Shown piece by piece: positions 1-9,273 of a stretch of DNA of 64,000 nt. The notes under the pieces were generated by a model. The model was not told the origin of the DNA. It ran no database searches and was given only the letters and a program-made list of their open reading frames with translations. This DNA is from Saccharopolyspora ipomoeae (GTDB taxonomy: Bacteria > Actinomycetota > Actinomycetes > Mycobacteriales > Pseudonocardiaceae), in the NCBI RefSeq assembly GCF_029952525.1, contig NZ_JASAOF010000002.1, positions 1 through 64,000 of the forward strand, given 5' to 3'. A program made the translations under genes and the position numbers. How positions within the stretch are numbered: position 1 is the first letter of the stretch; each line of letters opens with the position of its first letter.

Positions 1-8
1 GCGGGGGG

Positions 9-2705
9 GTGGTGGGGGCGCCGACCCACGACGAGGTGGACGTGACACGACCAGCGCAGCCGCTGATCGGGCGTGCGGAGCTCGTGACCGGTCTGGAGCA
101 GACCCTCCAGACCGGCCAGAGCCGTTTCGTGCTGCTCAGCGGGCCGCCCGGCATCGGCAGCTCGACGCTGGCCGAGCACCTCGCCCGCCGCCAGGACGGT
201 CCGGTGCTGCGGACCACGGCCTCGGAGTGGGAGGCCGATCACCCCTACTCCCTGCTGTCCCAGCTCTTCCCGGACCTGCCGACGTCCGGCCCGCTGGGCA
301 CGGCCGCCGAACTCGTCGCTCGGCTGGAACCCTCGACGGTGCTGGTCGTCCACGACGCCCAGTTCGGCGACGTCGCCTCGCTGCGCACCCTCGCCTCGTT
401 CCAGCGCCACCACCCGGAAGCCGCGCTCCGGGTGGTGGCGACGGTGACCACCGGTGATCGGCGCGCGCCCGCCGAGACCCTGGACCTGCTGCCCCGGATC
501 GCCACCGACACTCCCGCACTGCCGCCGCTGGACGCGGGGGAGATCAGCGAGCTGGCCGCCGCGCACGGGGTCGCGCTGCACCCGACGATGGCCGAACGCC
601 TCCGCCGCCACACCCGGGGCAGACCGCGCCCGGCCGTGCAGCTGCTCGCCGAACTGCCGCGCGCCACCTGGTCGCAGTTCGAACCCGCCCTGCCGGCACC
701 GGCCGCCGTGCAGGCCCGCGTCCGCGAGGACCTGGCCGCGTGCAGCCCGGACGCGCGCCGGTTCGCCGAGGCCGCGGCCGTGCTCGGCACCGACGCCCCG
801 GTCCGCCACGTCATGTCCCTGGCCGAGCTCGACGCGCCGCCGCTGCCGCTGGTCGACGAGACCAGCGCCGCCGGACTGGTCGCCCTGCCCCCGCGCGGTC
901 TCACCCACGTCAGCCCGCCCGACCCGATGGTCCGCGCCGCGGTCCTCACCGAACTCGGCCCCTCCCGGCGCGCTGAGCTGCAACGACGTGCGGCCGGGCT
1001 CGTCGACGACCCGGTCCGGTCGCTGCGGCTGCTGGTGGCCGCCAGTCCGGTCCCGGACGCCGAGGTCGCCGCCCGGCTCGACGAGCTGGCCCGCGAACGC
1101 GCCGCCGAAGGCGCCTGGGGCACCGCCGCCACGCTGCTCAGCGACGCGAGCAGGCTCACCGACGACCCCCAGCACCAGCAGGCCCTGATCACCCGCGCCG
1201 TCGACGCGCTGATCGGCGCGGGTGACGTCTTCCGCGCCACCGCCCTGATCCCGGAGGTGGAGAGCATCCGCGAAACCCCGCTGCGGGACGCGGTTCTCGG
1301 CTACCTCGCGCTGGTGCGCGGTCGCGCGGCCGAGGCGGGGAACCGGCTGCGCCGCGCCTGGGCCATCGTCAACACCACCCGCGAACCCGAGACCGCCGCG
1401 CTGATCTGCCAGCGCTACGTCCTCGACGCGCTGTGCCGCTACGACGGCCGCGATCTCGTGCTCTGGGCCGACCGCGCCATCGAGCTCGCCGGGCCCGACA
1501 CGCCGATGGCGATCGAAGCCGAAGCGATCCGCGGCATCGGCCTGGCCGCCACCGGCAGCGCCGCGCAGGCCTTGCGCGACTACGACCGGCTCATCACCCG
1601 GCTGCGCCACGGCGCCCAGTGGCAGCGCGCCACGATGGCCCGGGGCTGGATCAACCTCATCGGGGACCGCATCGACGACGCCCGCGTCGACTTCGAAAGC
1701 GCCCTCCCGACAGCACATCTCGGCGGTTCGGCGCGGATCTCGCTGTGGGCGCGCGCCTGGCTGGCGCGGGTCCAGTTCCTCACCGGCGAGTGGAACGAGG
1801 CGCTGACCACGGTCCGCGAGGCGATGGAGATGCAGGAGCGCACCGGAATCCTGGTCACGGGCCCGATACTGCTGTGGACGGCCGCCGCGATCCACGCGCT
1901 GCGCGGCGATGCCGAGGCGACCGAGGCGGTGCTGCTGCAGAGCGCCACCGGGGCGGGCGACTACCAGATCATGCGCGTGCCGAGCCTGCTCGCCCGAGCG
2001 CACGCGGCGGAGGCCCGCGCCGATTCCGACGGGGTCCTGCGCGCCCTGCACCCGCTGACCAGGCCGTCACCGAGCTCCAGCGCGGACGCCCCGGGCCACT
2101 GGCCGTGGCAGGACATGCACGCCCACGCCCTGATCCTGCTCGGCCGCCTCGACGAGGCCGACGAGTTCCTGACCCCGCACGAGAAGCTCGCCGACCAGCG
2201 CGGACACGCCTCGATGCGCGCCCGGCTCGCCGCCGCTCGGGGGCGCCTGCACGGCGCCCGGGGCGACGTCGCGTCGGCGTCGGCGTCGTTCGACGAGGCG
2301 CTGGAGCTGATCAGCGCGCTCCCGCTGCGCTACGACCAGGCCCGCATCAACTTCGCCTACGGCCAGACCCTGCGACGCCTGCGCCGCCGGGCCCGCGCCG
2401 ACGTCGTGCTCAGCGCCGCCCGCGACGGCTTCGCCGCGATGGGCGCCACCACCTACGTCGAGCGCTGCGACCGCGAGCTCAAAGCCGGTGGCGTGCACCG
2501 AATCCGACCGGAGCAGACTCCGAACACCCTGACCCCGCAGGAGGAATCGGTCACCCGCCTGGTGGCCAGAGGGCTCTCCAACAAGGAAGTGGCAGCGGAA
2601 CTCTTCCTCTCCAGCAAGACCGTCCAGTACCACCTCACCCGCGTCTACGCCAAGCTCGGAATCCGCTCCAGAGCAGAACTCGCGGCCCGCGTTCACGAGG
2701 ACTGA
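9..2705 (+). CDS. LAL-type LuxR family transcriptional regulator
   Basis: This 898-residue protein looks like a large ATP-binding LuxR-type (LAL) transcription regulator of the cytoplasm. The N-terminal nucleotide-binding region has GPPGIGSST near residues 45-53 and a Walker B-like strand VLVVHDAQ near 110. A long alanine-rich helical, TPR-like middle follows, then a LuxR helix-turn-helix at about 841-895 (starting LTPQEESVTRLVARGL). The P-loop lysine expected in GxxGxGK(S/T) is a serine here, so ATP binding may be weak or lost. GTG starts at 9 and 12 are possible, but the window edge hides the upstream region, so the start is uncertain. Its 3' end overlaps the convergent oxidoreductase gene by 13 bp. 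Its targets cannot be read from the sequence. Confidence 0.85.
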   Translation: MVGAPTHDEVDVTRPAQPLIGRAELVTGLEQTLQTGQSRFVLLSGPPGIGSSTLAEHLARRQDGPVLRTTASEWEADHPYSLLSQLFPDLPTSGPLGTAAELVARLEPSTVLVVHDAQFGDVASLRTLASFQRHHPEAALRVVATVTTGDRRAPAETLDLLPRIATDTPALPPLDAGEISELAAAHGVALHPTMAERLRRHTRGRPRPAVQLLAELPRATWSQFEPALPAPAAVQARVREDLAACSPDARRFAEAAAVLGTDAPVRHVMSLAELDAPPLPLVDETSAAGLVALPPRGLTHVSPPDPMVRAAVLTELGPSRRAELQRRAAGLVDDPVRSLRLLVAASPVPDAEVAARLDELARERAAEGAWGTAATLLSDASRLTDDPQHQQALITRAVDALIGAGDVFRATALIPEVESIRETPLRDAVLGYLALVRGRAAEAGNRLRRAWAIVNTTREPETAALICQRYVLDALCRYDGRDLVLWADRAIELAGPDTPMAIEAEAIRGIGLAATGSAAQALRDYDRLITRLRHGAQWQRATMARGWINLIGDRIDDARVDFESALPTAHLGGSARISLWARAWLARVQFLTGEWNEALTTVREAMEMQERTGILVTGPILLWTAAAIHALRGDAEATEAVLLQSATGAGDYQIMRVPSLLARAHAAEARADSDGVLRALHPLTRPSPSSSADAPGHWPWQDMHAHALILLGRLDEADEFLTPHEKLADQRGHASMRARLAAARGRLHGARGDVASASASFDEALELISALPLRYDQARINFAYGQTLRRLRRRARADVVLSAARDGFAAMGATTYVERCDRELKAGGVHRIRPEQTPNTLTPQEESVTRLVARGLSNKEVAAELFLSSKTVQYHLTRVYAKLGIRSRAELAARVHED

Positions 2706-4294
2706 TCGAGAACGAACTCGGCCGCGCGCCAGGCGGTGGCCATGACGGGTGCGTTGAGGTTGCCGGAGACCATCGCGGGCAGGGACGAGGAGTCCACGAC
2801 GCGCAGGCCGGAAACACCGCGGACCCGCATCCGGGGGTCCAGGACGTCGGCGTCGGCCGGGCCCATCGCGCAGGTGCCCATCGCGTGATAGCCGCAGTGG
2901 CCCCGGTTGAGGGCGGCGTCGGCGATCTCGTCCTCGTCAACGACGTCGGTTCCGGGCAGCGTCTCCTCGACGAGGTGGTGGGCGAGGGGCTCCTGGGCGA
3001 ACAGCTCGCGCATCCGGCGCAGGGTGCCCGCCGTGGTGCGGCGGTCGTGGGCGGTGGTGAGGAAACCCGGGTCGATGGCGAGGTCGGCGTCGGGGTCGGC
3101 CGAGGTCACGGCCAGGCGGCCTTCGCTGGTGGGGCGCAGGGCGTAGCCGATGGCCTGCACACCGGGCTCGCGCTCCAGCTCGGCTTCGCCGCCCGCGTCG
3201 TGCGGGCGCAGCGAGAACGGGGCCAGCAGGACCTGGGCGTCCGGACGCGGCAGGTCCGGGTCGGTCTTGAGGAACCCGAGGACGTCGAACGAGGCTGCGG
3301 CCAGCGGTCCGCCGCTAGTCGCCAGGTAACGCAGCGCCGAACGCGCCTGCGCTCCCGGTGAGCTCAGGTGCCGGTTGTAACCGAGGTCGTCGTTGAGGCG
3401 GAATTGCAGCGGGACCGCGCGGTGCTCCCGCATCCGCGCCCCGACCTGCGGGGACTCGACCCGGGCGGTGATGCCGAGCGGCCGCAGCGCCTCGCCGGGG
3501 CCGATGCCGGAGAGCTGGAGCAGTTTCGGGCTGCCGATGCTCCCCGCGCACAGCACCACCTCCCGCGCGCAGCGGATCTCCACAGGCCGGCCCCGCGCGC
3601 GTCCCCGCACGCCGACGGCCCGGTCACCCTCGAAGACCACGGAATCGACGGTCACCCCGGTGCGCACCCGCAGGTTGGGGCGCCGGCGCACCGGGTGCAG
3701 GAACGCGTGCGCCGCGCTGACCCGACGACCGCCGCGAGCGGTCATCGGCGACAGCCCGATGCGCTCGGCATCGGAGTCGTTGACGTCCTCGACCGCGTCC
3801 AGACCCAGCTGCGCTCCGGAGGCGATCATGTCCTCGCACAGCGGGTCCTCGGCCGCGGGAACGTCCACCGGCTGCGGCCCGCCCGCACCTCGGGACGCGG
3901 ACCCGCCCAGCGCGTGGTCCTCGATAGCCCGGAAGACCGGCAGCATCTCCTCCCATCCCCACCCGGGGTTGCCGAGCCGCACGAGCTCGTCGTAGTCCTC
4001 CCGGTGCCCCCGGTTGTAGACGAGCCCGTTGATCGCGCTGGACCCGCCGAGCACCCGGCCGCGCACCCACTTCTCAGCGCGCCGCGCCGACCCCACCGGC
4101 TCGGTGGGGAAGTGCCAGGCGAACCGGGGATCGGCGATCAACTTCCCGAAACCCTTGGGAACCCGCAGCAGCGGATGACGATCCCGAGGACCGGCCTCCA
4201 GCAGCAGCACGGACAGGTCCGGATCGGCCGAGAGCCGATTCGCCAGCACGCACCCCGCGGACCCCGCCCCGACGATCACGACGTCGACGCGCAT
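2693..4294 (-). CDS. GMC family oxidoreductase (choline dehydrogenase-like)
   Basis: This is a 533-residue FAD-dependent glucose-methanol-choline oxidoreductase. The FAD-binding fingerprint VIVGAGSAGCVLANRL lies at the N-terminus, the GMC signature GRVLGGSSAINGLVYNRG near residue 85, and the second signature around CAGSIGSPKLLQLSGIG. The C-terminal part carries the expected catalytic His (YHAMGTCAMG) and Asn (GNLNAP). ATG at 4294 is chosen because GGAGG precedes it by about 6 bp; an upstream ATG at 4309 lacks this. Such enzymes oxidise an alcohol to an aldehyde, and choline and related alcohols are typical substrates. The gene lies just downstream of the IclR regulator on the same strand and is probably part of the catabolic island. 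The real substrate is unknown. Confidence 0.88.
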   Translation of the reverse strand: MRVDVVIVGAGSAGCVLANRLSADPDLSVLLLEAGPRDRHPLLRVPKGFGKLIADPRFAWHFPTEPVGSARRAEKWVRGRVLGGSSAINGLVYNRGHREDYDELVRLGNPGWGWEEMLPVFRAIEDHALGGSASRGAGGPQPVDVPAAEDPLCEDMIASGAQLGLDAVEDVNDSDAERIGLSPMTARGGRRVSAAHAFLHPVRRRPNLRVRTGVTVDSVVFEGDRAVGVRGRARGRPVEIRCAREVVLCAGSIGSPKLLQLSGIGPGEALRPLGITARVESPQVGARMREHRAVPLQFRLNDDLGYNRHLSSPGAQARSALRYLATSGGPLAAASFDVLGFLKTDPDLPRPDAQVLLAPFSLRPHDAGGEAELEREPGVQAIGYALRPTSEGRLAVTSADPDADLAIDPGFLTTAHDRRTTAGTLRRMRELFAQEPLAHHLVEETLPGTDVVDEDEIADAALNRGHCGYHAMGTCAMGPADADVLDPRMRVRGVSGLRVVDSSSLPAMVSGNLNAPVMATAWRAAEFVLDQSS

Positions 4295-4409
4295 CTCCCA
4301 CCTCCGCAACCGCTCGCACCGGTGAGGGTCCCACCGGAACCGGACGGTGCGAAACCGAATTTCAGGAGGAAACGCTGAGGCGGGTGTTGATGAGGCCGTC
4401 GGGCCGGGG

Positions 4410-5204
4410 TCAGTAGTTGGCGGAGTCGCGCCAGAAGAGTTCGACGAGGCGCTCGACCGTGATCTGCATCTGCTGGAGGGCTTCCGGGATGCGGTCGCGG
4501 CCGAAGCGCGTGCGGGGACCGTTGAGGGTCAGGATCGCCACCATCGTCCCCGCGCTGTCGCGGATCGGCCGGGACAGCGACAGCAGCTCCGGTTCGAGCT
4601 CGTTGTCGATGATGGCGAAGCCCTGCTCGCGGACCTGCTCCAGCTCCTTGAACAGCGCGTCGTGGTCGGTGATCGTGTACGGGGTGAAGGCTTCGAGCTC
4701 GTCGGGCAGCGTTCTGCGCAGCTTCTCCACCGGCTGCTCGGCCAGCAGAACCTTGCCGGTGGAGCTGGCGTGCATCGGGTAGCGCTCGCCGACCATGTTG
4801 CGCGAGACGATGCCGACCACGTGCGAACCGGCGGCTTCGGCGACCAGGTCGAGGCCGTCCTGCGCGTTGGGGATCGACAGGGTCACCGACTCGTTGAACT
4901 CGTCGGCCAGCTCCTGCAGCAGCGGCTGGGCGTGGGCGACCAGACCCGCGTAGGGATCGGCCTGCCTGCCCAGGCGGGCGAGCTCCCAGCCGAGGACGTA
5001 GTTGGTGTCGATGCGGTCGACCAGGCCACCCTGCTCCAGGCTGTAGAGCAGCCGGAACGCGGTCGGTCGGCTCAGGCCCGCGGCCTTGGCCAGCGTCGTG
5101 ACGGTCGCGCCGGTGCGAGGTTGAGCGGCCAGTTCGCGGAGCAGTCGCACGGCCTTGGTGACCGACTTGTTGGCCAAGTCGGACTGCTCGGGCTCCTCGC
5201 CCAT
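4410..5204 (-). CDS. IclR family transcriptional regulator
   Basis: This 264-residue protein has an N-terminal winged helix-turn-helix (TVTTLAKAAGLSRPTAFRLLYSLEQGGLV without the break is residues about 38-66) and a C-terminal GAF-like IclR effector domain with the typical segments SSTGKVLLAE and IDNELEPELLSLSRPIRD. IclR proteins control catabolic operons in response to a small-molecule effector. ATG at 5204 has an AGAGGCG sequence just upstream. A near-perfect 17-bp inverted repeat lies upstream of the gene at 5269-5285 and recurs at four other sites in the island. The simplest reading is that this regulator controls itself and the operons at 11.2 kb and 18.6 kb. That link is inference. Confidence 0.9.
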   Translation of the reverse strand: MGEEPEQSDLANKSVTKAVRLLRELAAQPRTGATVTTLAKAAGLSRPTAFRLLYSLEQGGLVDRIDTNYVLGWELARLGRQADPYAGLVAHAQPLLQELADEFNESVTLSIPNAQDGLDLVAEAAGSHVVGIVSRNMVGERYPMHASSTGKVLLAEQPVEKLRRTLPDELEAFTPYTITDHDALFKELEQVREQGFAIIDNELEPELLSLSRPIRDSAGTMVAILTLNGPRTRFGRDRIPEALQQMQITVERLVELFWRDSANY

Positions 5205-5268
5205 CGCCTCTCGCCTCCCGATCGCACCCGGCTGGGGTCTCCCAGCCGTGCGACCACCCTAACAGGCG

Positions 5269-5285
5269 CGTTCACTTAGTGGACG
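5269..5285. promoter_or_regulatory. Candidate island operator, site 1 (upstream of iclR)
   Basis: CGTTCACTTAGTGGACG is an imperfect inverted repeat with 17-bp length, extended to 19 bp by flanking G and C. It matches the family CGTTCRnnnAnTGAACR found also at 11211, 11354, 18581 and 18699, with one changed base in the right arm (GGAC for GAAC). It lies 65 bp upstream of the IclR start, consistent with autoregulation. Confidence 0.6.
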
Positions 5286-5395
5286 CGACGGAGCGAAACG
5301 GACGGAACCACCACCCTCCTCAGGCCTCGCCACCCGTTGAGTTCGCGCCCCGAACACAACGTTCACCCGTCCGGCGTCCTGACACGCCTGACCGC

Positions 5396-5440
5396 GTCGA
5401 GAACCCCGGTTCTCGGTGCGTGAAAACCGGGGTTCTCGAC
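5396..5440. terminator. Long hairpin downstream of the hydratase gene
   Basis: Two 16-nt arms, GTCGAGAACCCCGGTT (5396-5411) and its exact complement (5425-5440), enclose a 13-nt loop. The left arm can also fold locally as CGAGAACC-CC-GGTTCTCG. It lies just past the 3' end of the leftward operon (stop at 5473) and before the IclR promoter, so it is probably the operon terminator. Its AACC/GGTT core resembles the tandem palindromes at 59134-59174. Confidence 0.6.
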
Positions 5441-5472
5441 ACGGGCGGTGCTCGTGCGGGTGTTGGGGCTGG

Positions 5473-6261
5473 TCAGGTGGGTGTGACGTCGAACTCCACC
5501 GAGCCCCAGTCGGCGAACTCGCCGCTCCAGGTGCCCGCGGTGCTCATCCGCACCGCCTCCAGGCAGCTGCCGGGGAGGATGACCTGGCCCGGCTCGAACT
5601 CCACCCCGTAGGCCGCGAGCCGATTGCACAGCCACGCCGTGGCCGACAGCGGGTTCCCGAGGATGTTCTTGGTGTTGCCCGACATCACCGGCTCACCGTT
5701 GAACCGCAGCGTTCCCCGCGTGTCGCTGAGCCGCAGATCGGTGATCCGGCGGGGCGTGCCGCCGAAGATCACCGCTCCGGTGGAACCGTTGTCGGACAAG
5801 GTGTCCGGCAGATCGATCGCCCAGTCCCGCACCCGCGAGTCGATGATCTCGATCGCCGGCACCGCGTACTCCACGGCGTCGATGACGTCGGCGACGGTGA
5901 GGTTCGGGCCCCGCAACGGTCGTTTGAGCAGGAACGCGGGTTCCAGCTCGACGAACGGTGCGATGAACCGACCCGGGTCGATGGCCGTGCCCTCGTAGGC
6001 CACCGTGCTCGCCAGCAGGAAGCCGTAGTCGGGCTGGTCGAGGCCGAACGCGGCCTGCATGGCCTTGGCGATGTTGCCGAGCTTGTAGCCGATGACGCGA
6101 TCGCCGTCGGCCACGGCCATCTCGACGGTGAGCCGCTGGACCTCGAACGCGGCGTCGGCGTCGAGCTGCTGCCAGGTCTTGCTCGGCGCGGTCACCGGCG
6201 TGCGGCTGAGCCGCGCCTGGCGCAAGGTCGCGGCGATCTCGTGGAGTTGCGCTGTCTGCAT
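5473..6261 (-). CDS. 2-keto-4-pentenoate hydratase / fumarylacetoacetate hydrolase-fold protein
   Basis: This 262-residue protein resembles the MhpD/2-oxopent-4-enoate hydratase family, metal-dependent enzymes that add water to, or decarboxylate, 2-oxo-enoates in ring-cleavage pathways. Family-typical stretches are GYKLGNIAKAMQAAFG, FVELEPAFLL (metal-binding acidic residues), AIEIIDSRVRDW and a C-terminal PGQVILPGSCLEAVR region. The start ATG at 6261 gives the usual family length, whereas the long open frame upstream is shadow sequence. It is the last gene of the leftward operon, 26 bp after the monooxygenase gene. In this setting it probably acts on an unsaturated oxo-acid formed after ring or C-N cleavage. 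The exact substrate is unknown. Confidence 0.82.
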   Translation of the reverse strand: MQTAQLHEIAATLRQARLSRTPVTAPSKTWQQLDADAAFEVQRLTVEMAVADGDRVIGYKLGNIAKAMQAAFGLDQPDYGFLLASTVAYEGTAIDPGRFIAPFVELEPAFLLKRPLRGPNLTVADVIDAVEYAVPAIEIIDSRVRDWAIDLPDTLSDNGSTGAVIFGGTPRRITDLRLSDTRGTLRFNGEPVMSGNTKNILGNPLSATAWLCNRLAAYGVEFEPGQVILPGSCLEAVRMSTAGTWSGEFADWGSVEFDVTPT

Positions 6262-6287
6262 CGGGGTCGTCCTCTTCGTCGAGGGGG

Positions 6288-7676
6288 TCAGTGGCCTGCG
6301 GCCAGGGCGGCGTGGGCGTACTTGTGGCCGGGGTGGTCCTCGGCGAGCCTGGTGGTGCCCGGACCGTGGAGCTTCTCGCGCAGCGTGCTGCCGGCGTACT
6401 CGGTCCAGACCGCCTCGCGGCGCTGCAGCTCGGGCACGACGAGCTCGATGAAGTCGGCGATGTCCTGGTACTTCACGGCGTTGCCGAGGTTGAACCCGTC
6501 GATGTCGCAGTCCTCGACCCACGAGATCAGCTCGTCGGCGACGGTCTGCGGCGATCCGACGATGGTGGGGCCGCTGCCGCCGATGCCGATGAACTCGGCG
6601 ATGTCGCGCGGGGTCCACTCCTTGTCCGGGTCCATCTTGGAGAACAGGTCCACCATGGTCTGCCCGGCGTCGGTCTTGACGTGCCGCAGCGGCACGTCCG
6701 GGTCGAACTGGGACATGTCCAGCGCGGTCCAGCCGCTGTAGCGGGCCATCGCGCCGGAGTAGCTGACCAGCTTGCGGTACTGCTCGTACTTGGCCTGCGC
6801 GAGCTCGTCGGTCTCGGCGACCACGACGTTGAGCATCTGCAGCACCCGCAGCGAACGCGGGTCACGACCGGACTCGGCGGCCTGCAGCCGCAGCGCGTCG
6901 ACCTGGCGGCGCAGCGCCTTCTTCGACACCGCGTTGACGAACACCCCCTCGGCGTGCGCTGCGGCCAGCGCGCGGCCCTTCGACGACCCGCCCGCTTGGA
7001 AGATCACCGGCGTGCGCTGCGGCGACGGCTCGCACAGCGCGAAGCCGGGGACGTTGAAGTACTTGCCCTGGTGGTTGATGTCGTGCACGCGCTGCGGATC
7101 GGCGTAGAGGCAGCGCTCGACGTCGCGGACCACGGCGTCGTCGTCCCAGGAACCCTCCCACAGCTTGTAGCAGACCTCCAGGTGCTCGGCGGCGACCTCG
7201 TAGCGCTCGTCGTGCGCGGGCAGCAGGCCGTTGCCGACGTTGCGGGCGGCGCTCTCCGCGTAGGAGGTCACCAGGTTCCAGCCGATGCGGCCGTCGGTGA
7301 GGTGGTCCAGCGTGCTGAACTTGCGGGCCAGCGAGTACGGGTGCTCGTAGGTCGTCGAGCCGGTCAGCCCGAAGCCCAGGTTCTCGGTGGCCGCCGCCAT
7401 CGCCGAGATCACCAGCGCCGGGTCGTTGGCGGGCAGCTGCGCGCCGTCGGCCAGCGCGCCGGCGGCGCTGCCCTGGTAGACGTCGTGGTAACCGGCGTTG
7501 TCGGCGAAGAACACGCCGTCGAACCGGCCCTCTTCGAGCAGTTTCGCGTACTCGGTCCAGTAGCGGACGTCCTTGTAGCGGTGGCCCTGGTCGTTCTCGT
7601 GCCGCCACAACCCCGCGGAGAGGTGCGCCGGGCCCTGGAACTCGAAGGCGAACAGCCGCATGCGACGAGACAGCAT
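6288..7676 (-). CDS. FMN-dependent monooxygenase, NtaA/SnaA/DszA-like (bacterial luciferase fold)
   Basis: This 462-residue protein belongs to the two-component FMNH2-dependent monooxygenases related to nitrilotriacetate monooxygenase. Typical segments are FFADNAGYHDVYQGS near residue 55, GRIGWNLVTSYAESAARN near 135 and TPVIFQAGGSSKGRALAA near 225. Such enzymes use reduced FMN from a partner reductase to insert oxygen, often cleaving C-N or C-S bonds. The partner reductase is encoded at 9274-9777 in the same operon. ATG at 7676 is chosen because AGGAG lies 7 bp upstream; ATG 7661 (MRLFAFEFQG) is the other option. The long frame running to 8789 is not coding upstream of this start. A C-N or ring oxidation step is the likely role. 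Confidence 0.88.
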   Translation of the reverse strand: MLSRRMRLFAFEFQGPAHLSAGLWRHENDQGHRYKDVRYWTEYAKLLEEGRFDGVFFADNAGYHDVYQGSAAGALADGAQLPANDPALVISAMAAATENLGFGLTGSTTYEHPYSLARKFSTLDHLTDGRIGWNLVTSYAESAARNVGNGLLPAHDERYEVAAEHLEVCYKLWEGSWDDDAVVRDVERCLYADPQRVHDINHQGKYFNVPGFALCEPSPQRTPVIFQAGGSSKGRALAAAHAEGVFVNAVSKKALRRQVDALRLQAAESGRDPRSLRVLQMLNVVVAETDELAQAKYEQYRKLVSYSGAMARYSGWTALDMSQFDPDVPLRHVKTDAGQTMVDLFSKMDPDKEWTPRDIAEFIGIGGSGPTIVGSPQTVADELISWVEDCDIDGFNLGNAVKYQDIADFIELVVPELQRREAVWTEYAGSTLREKLHGPGTTRLAEDHPGHKYAHAALAAGH

Positions 7677-7711
7677 CTTTCTACTCCTGTTCAGACTCGA
7701 AGAAGGGGGAT

Positions 7712-9235
7712 CTACTGCTGCGGCGCGGTCCACCGCTGCGAAGCGCCGGGCTGGTGGGTGCTGCGGGGCAGGCCCAGCGGGTTGGACTCGCGGAGCGCTT
7801 CGGGCAGCAGGAACTCGGGGGCGTTCTGGTAGCTCACCGGGCGCAGGAACCGGTCGATGGCCGCGGTTCCCACCGACGTGGTCGACGCGGCGGTGGTGGC
7901 CGGGTACGGGCCGCCGTGCTGCTGGGCGGGGGTGACCGCGACGCCGGTGGGCCACTGCCCGAACACGATCCGGCCGGACCCGGCCGCTGCGAGCGCCACC
8001 AGGTCGCGCAGGCTCCGCCGCTCGTCGGAGTCCGGGTCGTCGGCGGCGTGGACGGTCACCGTCAACGAGCCCGGCACGGCGGCGAGGACGGAGCGCAGCT
8101 CCTCGTCGGAGGAGTACTCGGCGATCACCGCGAACGGGCCGAAGTTCTCCTCCAGCAGCGCGGTTTCGGTCAGCAGCTCGCTCGCGCCACCCGCGTGCAG
8201 CACGGTCGGGCTGACCCGGGCGACCCCGGACGGATCGGGTTCCTCGGTGCCGCGCACCAGCACCTCGACGCCGTCTAGCTCGCAGAGCTGCGCGGTGGTC
8301 TCCCGGTAGCGCTCGGCGATGGCCGAGGTGAGCATCCGGGCTGCGGGGACGTCCCGGGCGAGTTCGGCGATCCGCTTGGGCAGCTCGGAACCGCTGGGAA
8401 GCAGCAGGATTCCGGGTTTGGTGCAGAACTGGCCCGCCCCGAGCGTGAACGAGCCGACGAACCCGGCGGCGATCTGCTCGGCGCTCTCGCGCTCGGCTCC
8501 GGCGGTGACCACGGCGGGGTTGATGCTGCCGAGCTCGCCGAAGAACGGGATCGGGTCCTGCCGGGAGGAGGCGATGTCGAACAGGGCGCGGCCCCCGGTG
8601 ACCGAGCCGGTGAACGCACCGGCGGCGACGCGCGGGTCGCGCAACGCCGAGACCCCGGCCTGCCTGCCGGTGATCAGCGCGAACGTGCCCTCCGGGGCAC
8701 CGGATTCGCGCAGCGCCGTGAGCACGGTCTCGGCGGTGAGGCGGGAGGTCTCGGGATGTCCGGGGTGGGCCTTGAGCACCACGGGGCACCCGGCCGCGAG
8801 CGCCGAGGCGGTGTCGCCACCGGCGACGGAGAACGCGAACGGGAAGTTGCTCGCCGCGTAGACCAGGACCGGGCCGACCGGGATCAGCCAGCGGCGCAGG
8901 TCGGGGCGCGCGCCCAGGGCGAAGTCCGGGTCGGCGCGGTCCAGCGCGATGCGCAGGTAGGAACCGTCGCGCAGTTCCTCGGCGAACATGCGCAGCTGCA
9001 CGGTGGTGCGGGTGAGCTCGCCGGTGAGCCGGGCCTCGGGCAGGCCGGTCTCCCGCAGGGCTTCACGGACGAGGGCGTCGGAGCGGGCGTCCAGGGCGTC
9101 GGCGACCGCGGCCAGGGCGTCGGCCCTGGTGTGCGGGGAGGTCTGGGACCAGGTGCAGTCGGCCGCGGCGGACAGCACGCGGTCGAGCTGCTCCTGCGTT
9201 TCCTCGGCTTCGGTGGGGTTCGGTGTGGTGCTCAT
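7712..9235 (-). CDS. NADP-type aldehyde dehydrogenase, 2-oxoglutarate semialdehyde dehydrogenase-like
   Basis: This 507-residue enzyme belongs to the ALDH branch that includes 2-oxoglutarate (alpha-ketoglutaric) semialdehyde dehydrogenases. Visible features are GPVLVYAASNFPFAFSVAGG with the cofactor-binding region, the Glu-bearing segment FFGELGSINP, and the catalytic Cys in LGAGQFCTKPG. In hydroxyproline and acid-sugar pathways such enzymes make the final oxidation to 2-oxoglutarate. ATG at 9235 is preferred over GTG 9277, which overlaps the upstream reductase gene. It is the third gene of the leftward operon. The island's DapA-type domain and enolase-superfamily enzymes would suit production of its semialdehyde substrate, but other aldehydes are possible. 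Confidence 0.82.
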   Translation of the reverse strand: MSTTPNPTEAEETQEQLDRVLSAAADCTWSQTSPHTRADALAAVADALDARSDALVREALRETGLPEARLTGELTRTTVQLRMFAEELRDGSYLRIALDRADPDFALGARPDLRRWLIPVGPVLVYAASNFPFAFSVAGGDTASALAAGCPVVLKAHPGHPETSRLTAETVLTALRESGAPEGTFALITGRQAGVSALRDPRVAAGAFTGSVTGGRALFDIASSRQDPIPFFGELGSINPAVVTAGAERESAEQIAAGFVGSFTLGAGQFCTKPGILLLPSGSELPKRIAELARDVPAARMLTSAIAERYRETTAQLCELDGVEVLVRGTEEPDPSGVARVSPTVLHAGGASELLTETALLEENFGPFAVIAEYSSDEELRSVLAAVPGSLTVTVHAADDPDSDERRSLRDLVALAAAGSGRIVFGQWPTGVAVTPAQQHGGPYPATTAASTTSVGTAAIDRFLRPVSYQNAPEFLLPEALRESNPLGLPRSTHQPGASQRWTAPQQ

Positions 9236-9273
9236 GTGCTCGTCTGCTCTCACTTCGTCGTGCGGGCGGGTTG

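Noticed and set aside
1433-3361. 642-residue rightward frame
   Set aside because: It is Arg/Pro-rich and overlaps both the LAL regulator and the GMC oxidoreductase; typical high-GC shadow frame.
4315-4351. CGCACCG/CGGTGCG inverted repeat between GMC and IclR genes
   Set aside because: Only 7-bp arms with a 23-nt loop; too weak to call a terminator in such GC-rich DNA.
5352-5364. GAACACAACGTTC as a further island operator
   Set aside because: The half-sites are inverted relative to the consensus and the spacing is 5 rather than 7 bp.
7677-8789. Long leftward frame extending the FMN monooxygenase to 833 residues
   Set aside because: The added part is Arg/Pro/Gly-rich without domain features and overlaps the aldehyde dehydrogenase gene; a good ribosome-binding site sits at the 7676 start.
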